64,000 bases of DNA from Micromonospora sp. WMMD882 (lineage in GTDB: Bacteria > Actinomycetota > Actinomycetes > Mycobacteriales > Micromonosporaceae). The DNA lies in contig NZ_CP114903.1 of the NCBI RefSeq assembly GCF_027497255.1, positions 2,418,001 to 2,482,000 of the forward strand, written 5' to 3'. A model generated the notes under the pieces. That model saw only the letters and a program-made list of their open reading frames with translations. It did no database searches and was not told where the DNA came from. Positions within the stretch are counted from its first letter, which is position 1; the number at the start of each line of letters is the position of its first letter. This document shows, one piece after another, positions 40,734 to 49,081 of the stretch. The position numbers and the translations under genes were made by a program.

Positions 40734-42139
40734 CGTGCCGGCCCCGCCCCGGCGACCGCCGCCCGCTCCCGGCCGGCGATGACCCGCAGGCGGTCCTCCA
40801 GCGCTGTGAGGAGGGTGTCCCGGGTGAAACCGTCGGCGTGCCGGACCGCCGCCGCGCGTTGCTCGGCGGTGAGCCGCCGGGCGGCCTGACCGGCCTCGAC
40901 CATCGATTTGGCGACCGCGTCGGTCTCCAGGCTGTCGGCGTTGAACCAGAGCGGGTAGCCGTCCAGGACGTCCTGGGCGGCGATGCCGGGGGCGTGCACC
41001 GACACGATCGGCTTGCCGGCGGCCATGTACTCGAAGATCTTGCCCGAGGTGACGTACTTTCCGCCGCCGGCGAGGAACACCAGCACGTCGTTCTGCTCGT
41101 ACACCCCGGCGACCTCGGTCTTGGAGACCGGGCCGCGGTAGCGGATGCCCAGGTCGCCGGTGGTCGGGTCGTCCACCACCTGCCCGTCGGCGTCGAGGTC
41201 GAGGCCGAGCCGGTTCATCAGCTCCTTCTTGCCGGTCTTGAAGAAGCCGAGGTGACCGTGGATGTTCAGCTCGGCGTCGGCCAGCTCGGGGTGACTGCGG
41301 GCGCGGATCCAGGAGGCGGCGAGCTCCTCCACCGGCTGGGAGTTGGTGAGCGTGCCGAGGTAGCCGAAACGCAGCGGGCGGGAGGCGACGGTCGGGTCGA
41401 CCCCGCCCACCCCGGCCGGGGACATCAGGTCGGCGTCCCAGCCGTTGGGCACCACCATCATCCGCCCGGCCACCGCCGGGTACCGCTCGGCGTGCCAGCG
41501 GCGCAGCGCCTCGTTGACGAAGACCGCCCCGGCGGACCTGCCGAGCACCCGCTGCTCCCACTTCCAGGCGAGGTGGTCGTCGGGGAAGGCCGGCTTGTCG
41601 TGGAACAGGTCGAGGGTCCACGAGTCGCGGTAGTCGACCACGTACGGCACGTTCGTCGCCTTGTGGAACAGCCACGCGGCGGCGAACGAGGCGAACGGGT
41701 TACCGGTGGCGAGCACCACGTCGAACCGCTTGCGGGCGTGCAGCCTCAGGGCCCGCGCCACGGCGGCCCGCCCCCACGACTCGTAGTGCTCGGGAAAGAC
41801 CCGCCGCTGCCCGAACTGGTAGAGCCGGTGGGCGAGCAGCGGCATCCGGGCCCGGAAGCCGCTGTAGCGGCGGATGTCCTTCTCCCAGACGAACTGGTTG
41901 AGCGACGGACGTTCCACCCGGATGCGGGGGTCGACGGTGCGGGCGAGGTCCTCGTCGACGGAGCCGATCACGTCGTACAGGAAGGAGAGGGGGGCCGCGC
42001 AGACCGTGACGTCCCAGCCCTTGGCGGCCAGGTGGTTGGCGGTGGCGCGGGCGCGGTAGACGCCGCTGGCCCGCGACGGCGGGAAGTAGAAGGAGAGGTA
42101 GAGGATGCGTGGGGGCCGGGCGTCACGCCTGGGGTTCAT
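40730..42139 (-). CDS. family 4 GT-B glycosyltransferase
   Basis: A 469-residue enzyme: RILYLSFYFPPSRASGVYRARATANHLAAKGWDVTV at the start, FDVVLATGNPFASFAAAWLFHKATNVPYVVDYRDSWTLDLF in the acceptor domain, PNGWDAD at the domain junction, then LRFGYLGTLTNSQPVEEL, VLVFLAGGGKYVTSGKIFEYMAAGKPIVSVHAPG with the E-x7-type site (KIFEYMAAGKP). It lies between the two short paralogues and overlaps the one after it by 4 bases. Soluble or membrane-peripheral; donor sugar unknown. Confidence 0.9.
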   Translation of the reverse strand: MNPRRDARPPRILYLSFYFPPSRASGVYRARATANHLAAKGWDVTVCAAPLSFLYDVIGSVDEDLARTVDPRIRVERPSLNQFVWEKDIRRYSGFRARMPLLAHRLYQFGQRRVFPEHYESWGRAAVARALRLHARKRFDVVLATGNPFASFAAAWLFHKATNVPYVVDYRDSWTLDLFHDKPAFPDDHLAWKWEQRVLGRSAGAVFVNEALRRWHAERYPAVAGRMMVVPNGWDADLMSPAGVGGVDPTVASRPLRFGYLGTLTNSQPVEELAASWIRARSHPELADAELNIHGHLGFFKTGKKELMNRLGLDLDADGQVVDDPTTGDLGIRYRGPVSKTEVAGVYEQNDVLVFLAGGGKYVTSGKIFEYMAAGKPIVSVHAPGIAAQDVLDGYPLWFNADSLETDAVAKSMVEAGQAARRLTAEQRAAAVRHADGFTRDTLLTALEDRLRVIAGRERAAVAGAGPAR

Positions 42140-42161
42140 CTGCTGTATGTCCTTCGCGCGC

Positions 42162-42722
42162 TCAGCCGGCGCCCGACGTGGCGGCGCCGGCGCCGGCGTG
42201 GTCGTAGCTGTAGGAGACCCGTGGGGTGGGCAGGCTGCTGTTGGCGCAGCCGGCCAGCAGGGCGGCCGCGGTGATCATCGATTCCGGGTCGCTGACCACG
42301 AGCAGGTCGAACGGGGGCCGGTCGGCGAGCACGTGCCGGTGGATCAGGCGCTGCCGGAGCTGGCCCCAGGTGCGCCGGTCGGAGGGGAGGATCAGCGCCC
42401 GGTGGGCGGGCGCGGCGATCCGGCGCTCGTACGTCTTGCGGGTGCTGGTCGCCCACTGCTTCAGCGGCCCCCGGCCGACCACCTTGAACAGCGCCCCCGG
42501 CCCCTTGAAGAGCAGGACGCGTTCCACCGCCCGGGGCGGGTGCTGCTGCTCCAGCCGGCTCACCTCGACCACCTCGACCCGGCTGTCGAACGGGTCGCGG
42601 TGCCAGGTCTTGAGCTGACCGACCAGCACGACGGCGTTGCCGCCGTCGTCCACCGCCCGGGTGGACTCCTCGATCACGGCCCGCCTGCGGTTGGCGCCCA
42701 GGGCCAGGAAAAGTACCTGCAT
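42162..42722 (-). CDS. half-length glycosyltransferase-like protein
   Basis: A 186-residue protein, MQVLFLALGANRRRAVIEE, resembling only the first Rossmann domain of a GT-B enzyme (DDGGNAVVLVGQLK; PFDLLVVSDPESMITAAALLAG). RAVERVLLFKGPGAL matches RRVERVLVHKAPRAVL of the 40068-40733 product. No donor-binding half is present and the C-terminus is Gly/Ala-rich. It is 10 bases after the next GT4 gene and 22 bases before the other, so it belongs to the operon. No family was recognised. Confidence 0.6.
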   Translation of the reverse strand: MQVLFLALGANRRRAVIEESTRAVDDGGNAVVLVGQLKTWHRDPFDSRVEVVEVSRLEQQHPPRAVERVLLFKGPGALFKVVGRGPLKQWATSTRKTYERRIAAPAHRALILPSDRRTWGQLRQRLIHRHVLADRPPFDLLVVSDPESMITAAALLAGCANSSLPTPRVSYSYDHAGAGAATSGAG

Positions 42723-42732
42723 GTCACTTCCG

Positions 42733-43971
42733 TCACTCGGGGCCGACGACGGCTGGCGTCGACGTCGTGGTGTGCGACTCGGGGAACCAGATGCGGTGGT
42801 GCGCCTCGGCCACCGCCTGGTAGCTGTACCGGGCGGCGAGGTGCCGGCGGGCCCGGTCGACGTCGGTGCCCCACGGGAACCGGTCCCGCAGTCGACGGTA
42901 GCCGGCGACGATGGTCTCCGGCTCGTCGGTGACGTCGATCAGCTCGCCGGCCGCCTCCTCGATGCCGGCCAGGGTCTCCTCCGGACCGCCGCAGCGGGTG
43001 ACCAGCACGGGCGTCCCGGCGGCGAGCGCCTCGACCACGGTCACCCCGAAGGTCTCCATCCGGCTCGGGTGCACCAGCAGGTCGTGCTCCTTCATCAGGC
43101 GCAACGCCACGTCCGGCGAGACCGCGCCGGTGAAGGTGACCGCCTCGGTGAGACCCAGCTCGGCGACGCGGGCGGTGAGCCTGGCCAGCAGCTCGCCGGC
43201 GCCGACCATGGTCAGGGTGAGCGACGGGTCGTCGGCGCGGCAGGTCGCGAACGCCTCCAGCAGCAGCTCCACGCCCTTGCGCTCGATCAGGCCGCCGACG
43301 TACAGCCAGCGGCGCAGGGCGGTCACCGGCTCGGGCCGGTCCACGTCGAAGGAGGTCGGGTTCGCGATGAACTCGATCTTGTCCTTGTGGTGCGGGAAGA
43401 CCTCCAGCAGCGGGGCCCGGACGGCCTCGCCGACGGCGAAGAAGCCGGCGCAGCGGGTGAGCACCTCGTCGTACATCTTCCGGGCCTCGTCGGTGTCGAG
43501 GACGCTGTCCAGGAAGGTCGCGTGTTCGGTGACGTAGACCCGGGCGTCCGGGCGGGCGTGGTGCAGCGCCGCCCACCCGCCGGGGAGCCCGACGTGCGCG
43601 TGCACCACCGGGGCGTCGATCCGCCGGCCGCCGAGGGCGGTGCCCAGCGTCGCCGCGTACCGGTGGGCGATCTCGGCGTGCCACCGGCCGCGCGGGATCG
43701 GCACCGGGACGTAGAACAGCTCGGCCCCGCCGACGGTGGGGGTGGGGCGCAGGGTCTGCCGCAGCAGCTCCTGGTGTGCCCGACCGACCAGAGTGTCCTG
43801 ATGGTTGGAGAGTTTCGCCACCCACGCGTCACAGTGGTAGACGGTGGCCCGGTCGCACCCGGGCGCGGTGGCGTCCACCATCGCCTGCACGAAGGCCCCG
43901 CGGAAGGGCAACTCTCGGGTGGGGAACCAGGGCGTCACGATCGCAACGTCTTTCACAGCAGCGGCTGCCAC
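42733..43971 (-). CDS. family 4 GT-B glycosyltransferase
   Basis: A 412-residue enzyme from the GTG at 43971 (GGAGG 9 bases upstream): VAIVTPWFPTRELPFRGAFVQAMVDAT, VVHAHVGLPGGWAALHHARPDARVYVTEHATFLD, then the donor domain RRWLYVGGLIERKGVELLLEAF, LTMVGAGELLARLTARVAELGLTEAVTFTGAVS and LLVHPSRMETFGVTVVEALAAGTPVLVTRCGGPEE, a textbook GT4 site (E-T-F-G-V-x-x-x-E-A). It opens the operon that continues to 40068. Downstream of a terminator, so it probably has its own promoter. Confidence 0.93.
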   Translation of the reverse strand: MAAAAVKDVAIVTPWFPTRELPFRGAFVQAMVDATAPGCDRATVYHCDAWVAKLSNHQDTLVGRAHQELLRQTLRPTPTVGGAELFYVPVPIPRGRWHAEIAHRYAATLGTALGGRRIDAPVVHAHVGLPGGWAALHHARPDARVYVTEHATFLDSVLDTDEARKMYDEVLTRCAGFFAVGEAVRAPLLEVFPHHKDKIEFIANPTSFDVDRPEPVTALRRWLYVGGLIERKGVELLLEAFATCRADDPSLTLTMVGAGELLARLTARVAELGLTEAVTFTGAVSPDVALRLMKEHDLLVHPSRMETFGVTVVEALAAGTPVLVTRCGGPEETLAGIEEAAGELIDVTDEPETIVAGYRRLRDRFPWGTDVDRARRHLAARYSYQAVAEAHHRIWFPESHTTTSTPAVVGPE

Positions 43972-44039
43972 CCGACCATGCCTCCAACTCTCGCAACGAG
44001 CGTCCCAAGCTATCACCCGGACGTGTCCGGGCCGCCGTA

Positions 44040-44067
44040 CCGCGCTCCCCGTGGTCGGGGAGCGCGG
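44040..44067 (-). terminator. terminator after the aminotransferase/dehydrogenase operon
   Basis: CCGCGCTCCCC (44040-44050) and GGGGAGCGCGG (44057-44067), 11 perfect pairs with loop GTGGTC, 35 bases past the stop of the oxidoreductase gene. Confidence 0.8.
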
Positions 44068-44101
44068 CGCGGCGGGTGGTACGTGTGGTGGCGCGGTCGA
44101 C

Positions 44102-45127
44102 TCAGCCGGCCGGGACGACGCCCGGGGCGCGCGGACCGACCGCGACGGTGCTGCCGTCGGCGGCCGAGCGGAGCACCGCGCCGGCCACCTCGACGGTGCG
44201 CAGCCCCTGGCGCAGGGTGACGATGTCGCTCTCCTTGCCCTCGACCGCGTCGCGGAACCGCTCGTGCTCGACCAGCAGCGGCTCACGCTTCGGGATCGCG
44301 TACCGCACCATGTCGCCCTCGGCGACGCCCCGGAACGCCCGCAGCGCCTCCCACTCGGTGCCGATGGCGGCGTTGGCGTAGAAGGTCAGGTCGGCGGTGA
44401 GCGTGTCGGCGACGAAGCAGCCCTTGTCGCCGGTGATCACGGTGGACCGCTCCTTGAGCGGGCTCAGCCAGTTGACCAGGTGGTTGACCATCGTGCCGTC
44501 GGCGAGCTGGCCGACCGCGGCGACCATGTCCTCGTGCAGCCGGCCGCTGCGGGAGACGGTGCGGGCCGAGACGGAGGTGTACTCCTGGCCGGTGACCCAG
44601 CTCGTCAGGTCGATGTCGTGGGTGGCCAGGTCCATCACCACGCCGACGTCGGCGATCCGGTGCGGGAACGGGCCCTGGCGGCGGGTGACGACCTGGTAGA
44701 CCTCGCCGAGCTCGCCGGCCTCCAGCCGGGCGCGGAGGTTCTGCAGGGCCGGGTTGTACCGCTCGATGTGCCCGACGCCGGCCACCAGGCCACGCGACTC
44801 GAACGCCTCGACCAGCCGGGTGGCGGCCTCGACGGACTGGGCGAGCGGCTTCTCGATCAGCGCGCAGACGCCGTTGCCGGCCAGCTCCAGGCCGATCTGC
44901 TCGTGCAGCGCGGTCGGGCAGGCCACCACCGCGTAGTCGATGCCGAGGGCGAGCAGGTCGCCCAGCTCCGACACCACCGGGGCGCGCAGCGTGCCGGTGG
45001 TGTCGCCGGCCGGGTCGACGATGCCGACCAGCTCGACGCCGTCGAGCCCGGAGAGGATCCGGGCGTGGTTGCGGCCCATCGCGCCGAGGCCGATCAGGCC
45101 GGCGCGCAGCTTGCGTCCCTCGGTCAC
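44102..45127 (-). CDS. Gfo/Idh/MocA oxidoreductase, probable UDP-N-acetylglucosamine 3-dehydrogenase
   Basis: A 341-residue NAD-dependent oxidoreductase: RAGLIGLGAMGRNHARILSGLDGVELVGIVDP at the start, CPTALHEQIGLELAGNGVCALIEKPLAQS (the EKP motif) and GHIERYNPALQNLRARLEAGELGEVYQVVTRRQGPFPHRI, DVGVVMDLATHDIDL. The GHIERYNPA and GPFPHRIxDVGVVxDLAxHDID blocks are those of UDP-GlcNAc(A) 3-dehydrogenases (GnnA/archaeal type), which make the 3-keto sugar for transamination. GTG at 45127 overlaps the TGA of the aminotransferase gene upstream, consistent with consecutive steps. Confidence 0.85.
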   Translation of the reverse strand: MTEGRKLRAGLIGLGAMGRNHARILSGLDGVELVGIVDPAGDTTGTLRAPVVSELGDLLALGIDYAVVACPTALHEQIGLELAGNGVCALIEKPLAQSVEAATRLVEAFESRGLVAGVGHIERYNPALQNLRARLEAGELGEVYQVVTRRQGPFPHRIADVGVVMDLATHDIDLTSWVTGQEYTSVSARTVSRSGRLHEDMVAAVGQLADGTMVNHLVNWLSPLKERSTVITGDKGCFVADTLTADLTFYANAAIGTEWEALRAFRGVAEGDMVRYAIPKREPLLVEHERFRDAVEGKESDIVTLRQGLRTVEVAGAVLRSAADGSTVAVGPRAPGVVPAG

Positions 45128-46233
45128 GCGGCACCCCCGGCGGCGTTCGCGGCGTCGGCGATCCGCTCCAGGTCGCCCTGGCTCAGCGCCGGGTGGACCG
45201 GCAGGGAGATGACCTCGGCGGCGGCCTTCTCGGTCTCCGGCAGGTCCCACGGGCCGGGCTGGCCGTCGGCGGTGAGGTACGGCTTGAGCCGGTGGATCGG
45301 CGTCGGGTAGTAGACCGCGTTGCCGATGCCCGCCTCGGTGAGGCGCTGCTGGGCGGCCTCCCGGTCACCGGTGACCCGGACGGTGTACTGGTGGTAGACG
45401 TGCCGGGCGGCGTCGGCCACCGGCGGGGTGACCATGCCGGTGATCCGGGAGTCGAGGAACTTGGCGTTGGCCCGCCGCTGCTCGGTCCACTCGGCGAGCC
45501 GGGTGAGCTGGACCCGGCCGACGGCGGCGGCGACGTCGGTCATCCGCATGTTCGCGCCGACGATCTCGTTGGCGTACCGCTGCTCCATGCCCTGGTTGCG
45601 CAGCAGCCGCAGGGTGCGGGCGAGCGCCGGGTCGGCGGTGGTGACCATGCCGCCCTCCAGGGAATGCATGTTCTTGGTGGGGTAGAAGCTGAAGCAGCCG
45701 GCGGTGCCGAACGCGCCGACCGGGGTCCCGTTGAGGGCCGCGCCGTGCGCCTGCGCGGCGTCCTCGACCACGGCCAGGCCGTGCTGCTCGGCGATCGCCA
45801 TGATCTGGTCCATCGCGGCGGGGTGGCCGTAGAGGTGCACCGGCATGATCGCCCTGGTCCGGGGGCCGACGGCGGCGGCGACGGCGGTCGGGTCCAGGCA
45901 GAAGCTGCCCGGCTCGATGTCGACGAAGACCGGCTCCGCGCCGACCAGGCGGACGGCGTTGGCGCTGGCGGCGAAGGAGAAGGACGGGACGACGACCTCG
46001 TCACCCGGGCCGAGGCCGAGCGCCATCAGGGTGAGCTGGAGCGCCGAGGTGCCGGAGTTCACCGCGACGCAGTGCCGGCCGGCGACGAGCTCGGCGAATT
46101 CCTCCTCGAAGGCGGCGACCTCGGGGCCCTGGACGACCCGGCCGCTGCGCAGCACGCGGACGGCGGCCTCGATCTCGGCGTCGCCGATCACCGGTTTCGC
46201 GGGTGGGATGAATTCGGCGTGCTGCCCAGTCAT
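45124..46233 (-). CDS. DegT/DnrJ/EryC1-family sugar aminotransferase (WbpE/GnnB-like)
   Basis: A 369-residue PLP-dependent aminotransferase: PVIGDAEIEAAVRVLRSGRVVQGPEVAAFE at the start, NSGTSALQLTLMALGLGPGDEVVVPSFSFAASANAV, EDAAQAHGA, and the PLP lysine K187 in CFSFYPTKNMHSLEGG. With the coupled 3-dehydrogenase it would convert the 3-keto UDP-sugar to the 3-amino sugar, using glutamate. ATG at 46233 with AGGAGG upstream. First gene of a two-gene operon ended by a hairpin. Other nucleotide-sugar amino-transfers cannot be excluded. Confidence 0.9.
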   Translation of the reverse strand: MTGQHAEFIPPAKPVIGDAEIEAAVRVLRSGRVVQGPEVAAFEEEFAELVAGRHCVAVNSGTSALQLTLMALGLGPGDEVVVPSFSFAASANAVRLVGAEPVFVDIEPGSFCLDPTAVAAAVGPRTRAIMPVHLYGHPAAMDQIMAIAEQHGLAVVEDAAQAHGAALNGTPVGAFGTAGCFSFYPTKNMHSLEGGMVTTADPALARTLRLLRNQGMEQRYANEIVGANMRMTDVAAAVGRVQLTRLAEWTEQRRANAKFLDSRITGMVTPPVADAARHVYHQYTVRVTGDREAAQQRLTEAGIGNAVYYPTPIHRLKPYLTADGQPGPWDLPETEKAAAEVISLPVHPALSQGDLERIADAANAAGGAA

Positions 46234-46342
46234 GGGCGTCCTCCTGTCGTGTGGAGCTCGTCCGGCCGCGATGCTAGCCGGTTCCGGTGTACGGCAGGCC
46301 GGCGGTGCGGGGTCGGGGTGAGGCGGGAACGAGCGGGGATGG

Positions 46343-46993
46343 TCACGGTCGTACGGTCAGTTGGACGCCCGGCTCGTCCCGGATTGGTGGTTCGCATGCT
46401 ACTCGGAGCGCTGCGGTGACCGCCGCGGCCATCCGGGGCAGCTCGTCGGGTTCCAGTGGCAGCCGGGCGATGGCCAGCCGCCAGTAGATCGGGCCGACGA
46501 CGAAGTCGATCGCGGCGTCCGGGTCCGCCCCGGCGGGCAGCTCGCCGCGTTCGACGGCCCGGCCGATCAACTGGCCGCCGACGGCGCGCTGGTTGACCCG
46601 CAGCGCCTCCTCCAGGGTCTGCGCCATCTGGGGGTTGCGGGCCGCCTCGGCCAGGAGGTCGGGAATGATCTGGGAGGCGAGCGGGTGGCGCAGCGCCCGT
46701 GCCATGATCATGAAGAGTACGGTGAGGTCGTCCTGGAGGTTGCCGGTGTCCGGCAGCGGCAGGCGTTGCCGGGCCGCCGTGGACACCACCTCGAGCACCA
46801 GTTCCAGCTTCGAGCTCCATCTGCGGTAGATCGCGGTCTTGCTCACCCCGGCCCGGCGGGCGACCGCCTCGATGGACAGGCGCCCGTAGCCGACGGCGGC
46901 CAGCTCCTGCATGACGGCCCGGCGGATGGCCGTGGTGATCTCGCCACGCAGAACCGCCGCGCCAGCCGGAGCCCGCCTCTTCTCGGTCGTCAC
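46343..46993 (-). CDS. TetR-family regulator
   Basis: A 216-residue TetR protein from the GTG at 46993: ITTAIRRAVMQELAAVGYGRLSIEAVARRAGVSKTAIYRRWSSKLELVLEVV is the helix-turn-helix, followed by a TetR_C-type domain (LTVLFMIMARALRHPLASQIIPDLLAEA, GELPAGADPDAAIDFVVGPIYWRLAI). It is divergent from the ABC exporter genes 173 bases away and may control them; no clear palindrome was found there. A longer frame to 47305 overlaps the exporter promoter and is rejected. Confidence 0.88.
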   Translation of the reverse strand: MTTEKRRAPAGAAVLRGEITTAIRRAVMQELAAVGYGRLSIEAVARRAGVSKTAIYRRWSSKLELVLEVVSTAARQRLPLPDTGNLQDDLTVLFMIMARALRHPLASQIIPDLLAEAARNPQMAQTLEEALRVNQRAVGGQLIGRAVERGELPAGADPDAAIDFVVGPIYWRLAIARLPLEPDELPRMAAAVTAALRVACEPPIRDEPGVQLTVRP

Positions 46994-47165
46994 GTGGAAC
47001 AATGTAGCGCAGCGACGGTACGGTTGCGTCCCGACGTGTTTTCCACTACGGTCCACGCAGCGAAGAGGCTCGACGTCCCCACCGATGCGGTCCGGCGGAC
47101 GACCCGCCGGAGACTCGCCAGCCTCGCGCGCATCCCGCACACCTGAAAGATCGGAGCGCCTACCC

Positions 47166-48062
47166 ATGGCCAACACGGCGGTGGCTGACGCCGACTCAGG
47201 ACTGACCCGGGCGCAACTGGCCGCCCGGTACGGCCTGACGGTGGCCGGCGAACGGCCCACCCTGGCCGGGTACACCCGGCAGTTGTGGTCGTACCGGCAC
47301 TTCATCGCGGCCTACGCGAACGCGAAGCTGGTCGCCACCTTCGCCACCGCCCGGCTGGGGCGGCTCTGGCAGGTCCTGACCCCGCTGACCAACGCGGCGA
47401 TCTACTACCTGATCTTCGGGGTCATCCTCAACACCAAGCAGGGCATCGACAACTTCATCGCGTACCTCTGCGTGGGGTTGTTCGTGTTCAACTTCACCCA
47501 GTCGGTGGTGCTCAACGGCACCCAGTCGATCACCAGCAACCTGGGGCTGATCCGGGCGCTGCACTTCCCCCGGGCCAGCCTGCCGATCGCGGTCACGCTG
47601 ACCCAGTTCCAGAACCTGCTCACCGCGATGGTGGTGCTGGTCGGGATCGTGCTGGTCACCGGCGAGCCGCTGTCGCTCCAGTGGCTGCTGGTGCTGCCGG
47701 CGCTGGCGTTGCAGTCGCTGTTCAACGTCGGGATGGCGCTGGGCATGGCCCGGCTCGGGTCGAAGATGACCGACCTCAAGCAGCTCATGCCGTTCGTGAT
47801 GCGGACCTGGATGTACGCCTCCGGCGTGCTCTACAGCGTGCAGAACTTCGCGAAGCACCTGCCCGGCTGGGCGCAGGTCGTCATCGAGGCGAACCCGCTG
47901 CTGATCTACATCGAGCTGGTCCGGCACGCGCTGATGGAGGACGTGCCGCTGACCTCCGCCGCCGGTCGCCTCTGGGCGGTCGGGGCGCTCTGGGCGGTCG
48001 TCGCCTTCCTGGGCGGGTACGTCTACTTCTGGCGCGGTGAGAAGGAGTACGGTCGTGGCTGA
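47166..48062 (+). CDS. ABC-2 type polysaccharide/teichoic acid exporter permease (TagG-like)
   Basis: A 298-residue membrane protein with six hydrophobic segments: LTNAAIYYLIFGVIL, IAYLCVGLFVFNFTQSVV, LLTAMVVLVGIVLVTG, LLVLPALALQSLFNVGMALGMA, FVMRTWMYASGVLYSV and LWAVGALWAVVAFLGGYVYFW. The N-terminal cytoplasmic helix (YRHFIAAYANAKLVATFATARLGRLWQVLTP) and the layout are those of TagG/Wzm/RfbA-type permeases. The ATPase gene overlaps its 3' end by 8 bases. Context with TarIJ and TagF-like genes supports a teichoic-acid-type substrate, flipped across the membrane on undecaprenyl diphosphate. Confidence 0.88.
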   Translation: MANTAVADADSGLTRAQLAARYGLTVAGERPTLAGYTRQLWSYRHFIAAYANAKLVATFATARLGRLWQVLTPLTNAAIYYLIFGVILNTKQGIDNFIAYLCVGLFVFNFTQSVVLNGTQSITSNLGLIRALHFPRASLPIAVTLTQFQNLLTAMVVLVGIVLVTGEPLSLQWLLVLPALALQSLFNVGMALGMARLGSKMTDLKQLMPFVMRTWMYASGVLYSVQNFAKHLPGWAQVVIEANPLLIYIELVRHALMEDVPLTSAAGRLWAVGALWAVVAFLGGYVYFWRGEKEYGRG

Positions 48063-48867
48063 GCTCGACAACCAGGTCACCCCCGGCGTCGCCACCGTCG
48101 CCGACCAGCGCGTCCCCACGGTGATCGCGGACGACGTGCACCTGATCTACCGCATCTACGGCGCCGGCACCCCCGGCAGCGGCAGCCCGGTGGCCGCGCT
48201 CAAGCGGATCGTCACCCGCACCCAGGCCCCGAACGTACGCGAGGTGCACGCGGTCAAGGGGGTCAGCTTCACCGCGTACCGGGGTGAGGCGATCGGGCTG
48301 CTGGGCAGCAACGGCTCCGGCAAGTCGACGCTGCTGCGGGCCATCGCCGGGCTGATGCCGGTGAACCGGGGCGCGATCTACACCCAGGGCCAGCCGTCCC
48401 TGCTCGGCGTCAACGCCGCCCTGCTCAACGACCTCTCCGGGGAACGGAACGTGGCGCTGGGCTGCCTGGCGATGGGCATGTCCCCGCCGGCGGTGCGCCG
48501 GCTCGTGCCGCAGATCATCGAGTTCTCCGGGATCAACGAGCGCGGCGACTTCGGCTCGCTGCCGATGCGGACGTACTCCTCGGGCATGGCGGCCCGGCTG
48601 CGGTTCTCCATCGCCGCCGCGAAGAAGCACGACGTGCTGCTGATCGACGAGGCGCTGGCCACCGGTGACGCCCGGTTCCGGCGGCGCAGCGAGCAGCGGG
48701 TCCGCGAGCTGCGCGCCGAGGCCGGCACGGTGTTCCTGGTCAGCCACGCCATCGGCACCATCCGGGACACCTGCGAGCGGTCGATCTGGCTGGAGTCCGG
48801 GGTGATCCGGGCGGACGGCCCCACCGACCAGGTGGTCGCGGCGTACAACGAGTTCATGAAGAAGTAG
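48055..48867 (+). CDS. ABC exporter ATPase (TagH/Wzt-like)
   Basis: A 270-residue ATPase: Walker A LGSNGSGKST, signature YSSGMAARLRFSIA, Walker B DVLLIDEALATGD, and switch His in VFLVSHAIGTI. IYTQGQPSLLGVNAALLNDLSGERNVALG is the polysaccharide-exporter Q-loop region shared by TagH and Wzt. GTG at 48055 with AAGGAG 7 bases upstream; it lacks the C-terminal carbohydrate-binding domain of O-antigen Wzt, as in TagH short forms. It pairs with the permease. Its last codons (F-M-K-K-stop) are the first unit of a 24-base tandem repeat. Confidence 0.92.
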   Translation: MAELDNQVTPGVATVADQRVPTVIADDVHLIYRIYGAGTPGSGSPVAALKRIVTRTQAPNVREVHAVKGVSFTAYRGEAIGLLGSNGSGKSTLLRAIAGLMPVNRGAIYTQGQPSLLGVNAALLNDLSGERNVALGCLAMGMSPPAVRRLVPQIIEFSGINERGDFGSLPMRTYSSGMAARLRFSIAAAKKHDVLLIDEALATGDARFRRRSEQRVRELRAEAGTVFLVSHAIGTIRDTCERSIWLESGVIRADGPTDQVVAAYNEFMKK

Positions 48868-48955
48868 CGTCCCGCCTTCGTGAAGAAGTAGCGTCCCGCC
48901 TTCGTGAAGAAGTAGCGTCCCGCCTTCGTGAAGAAGTAGCGTCCCGCCTTCGTGA
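48853..48955 (+). repeat. four tandem 24-base units starting in the ATPase stop region
   Basis: Units begin at 48853, 48877, 48901 and 48925 with TTCGTGAAGAAGTAG then CGTCCCGCC (ATG instead of GTG in the first), and a partial fifth TTCGTGA at 48949. The first encodes the end of the ATPase; the others each repeat a Lys-Lys-stop. Confidence 0.95.
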
Positions 48956-49002
48956 CGGGACGGTGTCGCCCGCCCCGCCCCCCGGTGAACACCGGGGGGC
49001 GG
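48940..49002 (+). terminator. tandem hairpin terminators
   Basis: CGTCCCG (48940-48946) with CGGGACG (48956-48962), then CCGCCCCCCGGT (48975-48986) with its exact complement at 48991-49002 around a GAAC loop. They end the exporter operon before the TarIJ-like gene. Confidence 0.75.
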
Positions 49003-49081
49003 TCGCGTTCCGGGGCGGCGCTAAGGTCTAAGCCGCCCGCCCGGTCGGGCCCGACCACCCGTGGATCAGTGAGGATCGGCG

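Noticed and set aside
46994..47165. A TetR operator between the TetR gene and the exporter genes
   Set aside because: The best inverted repeat around GGTACGGTTGCG is too imperfect to support.
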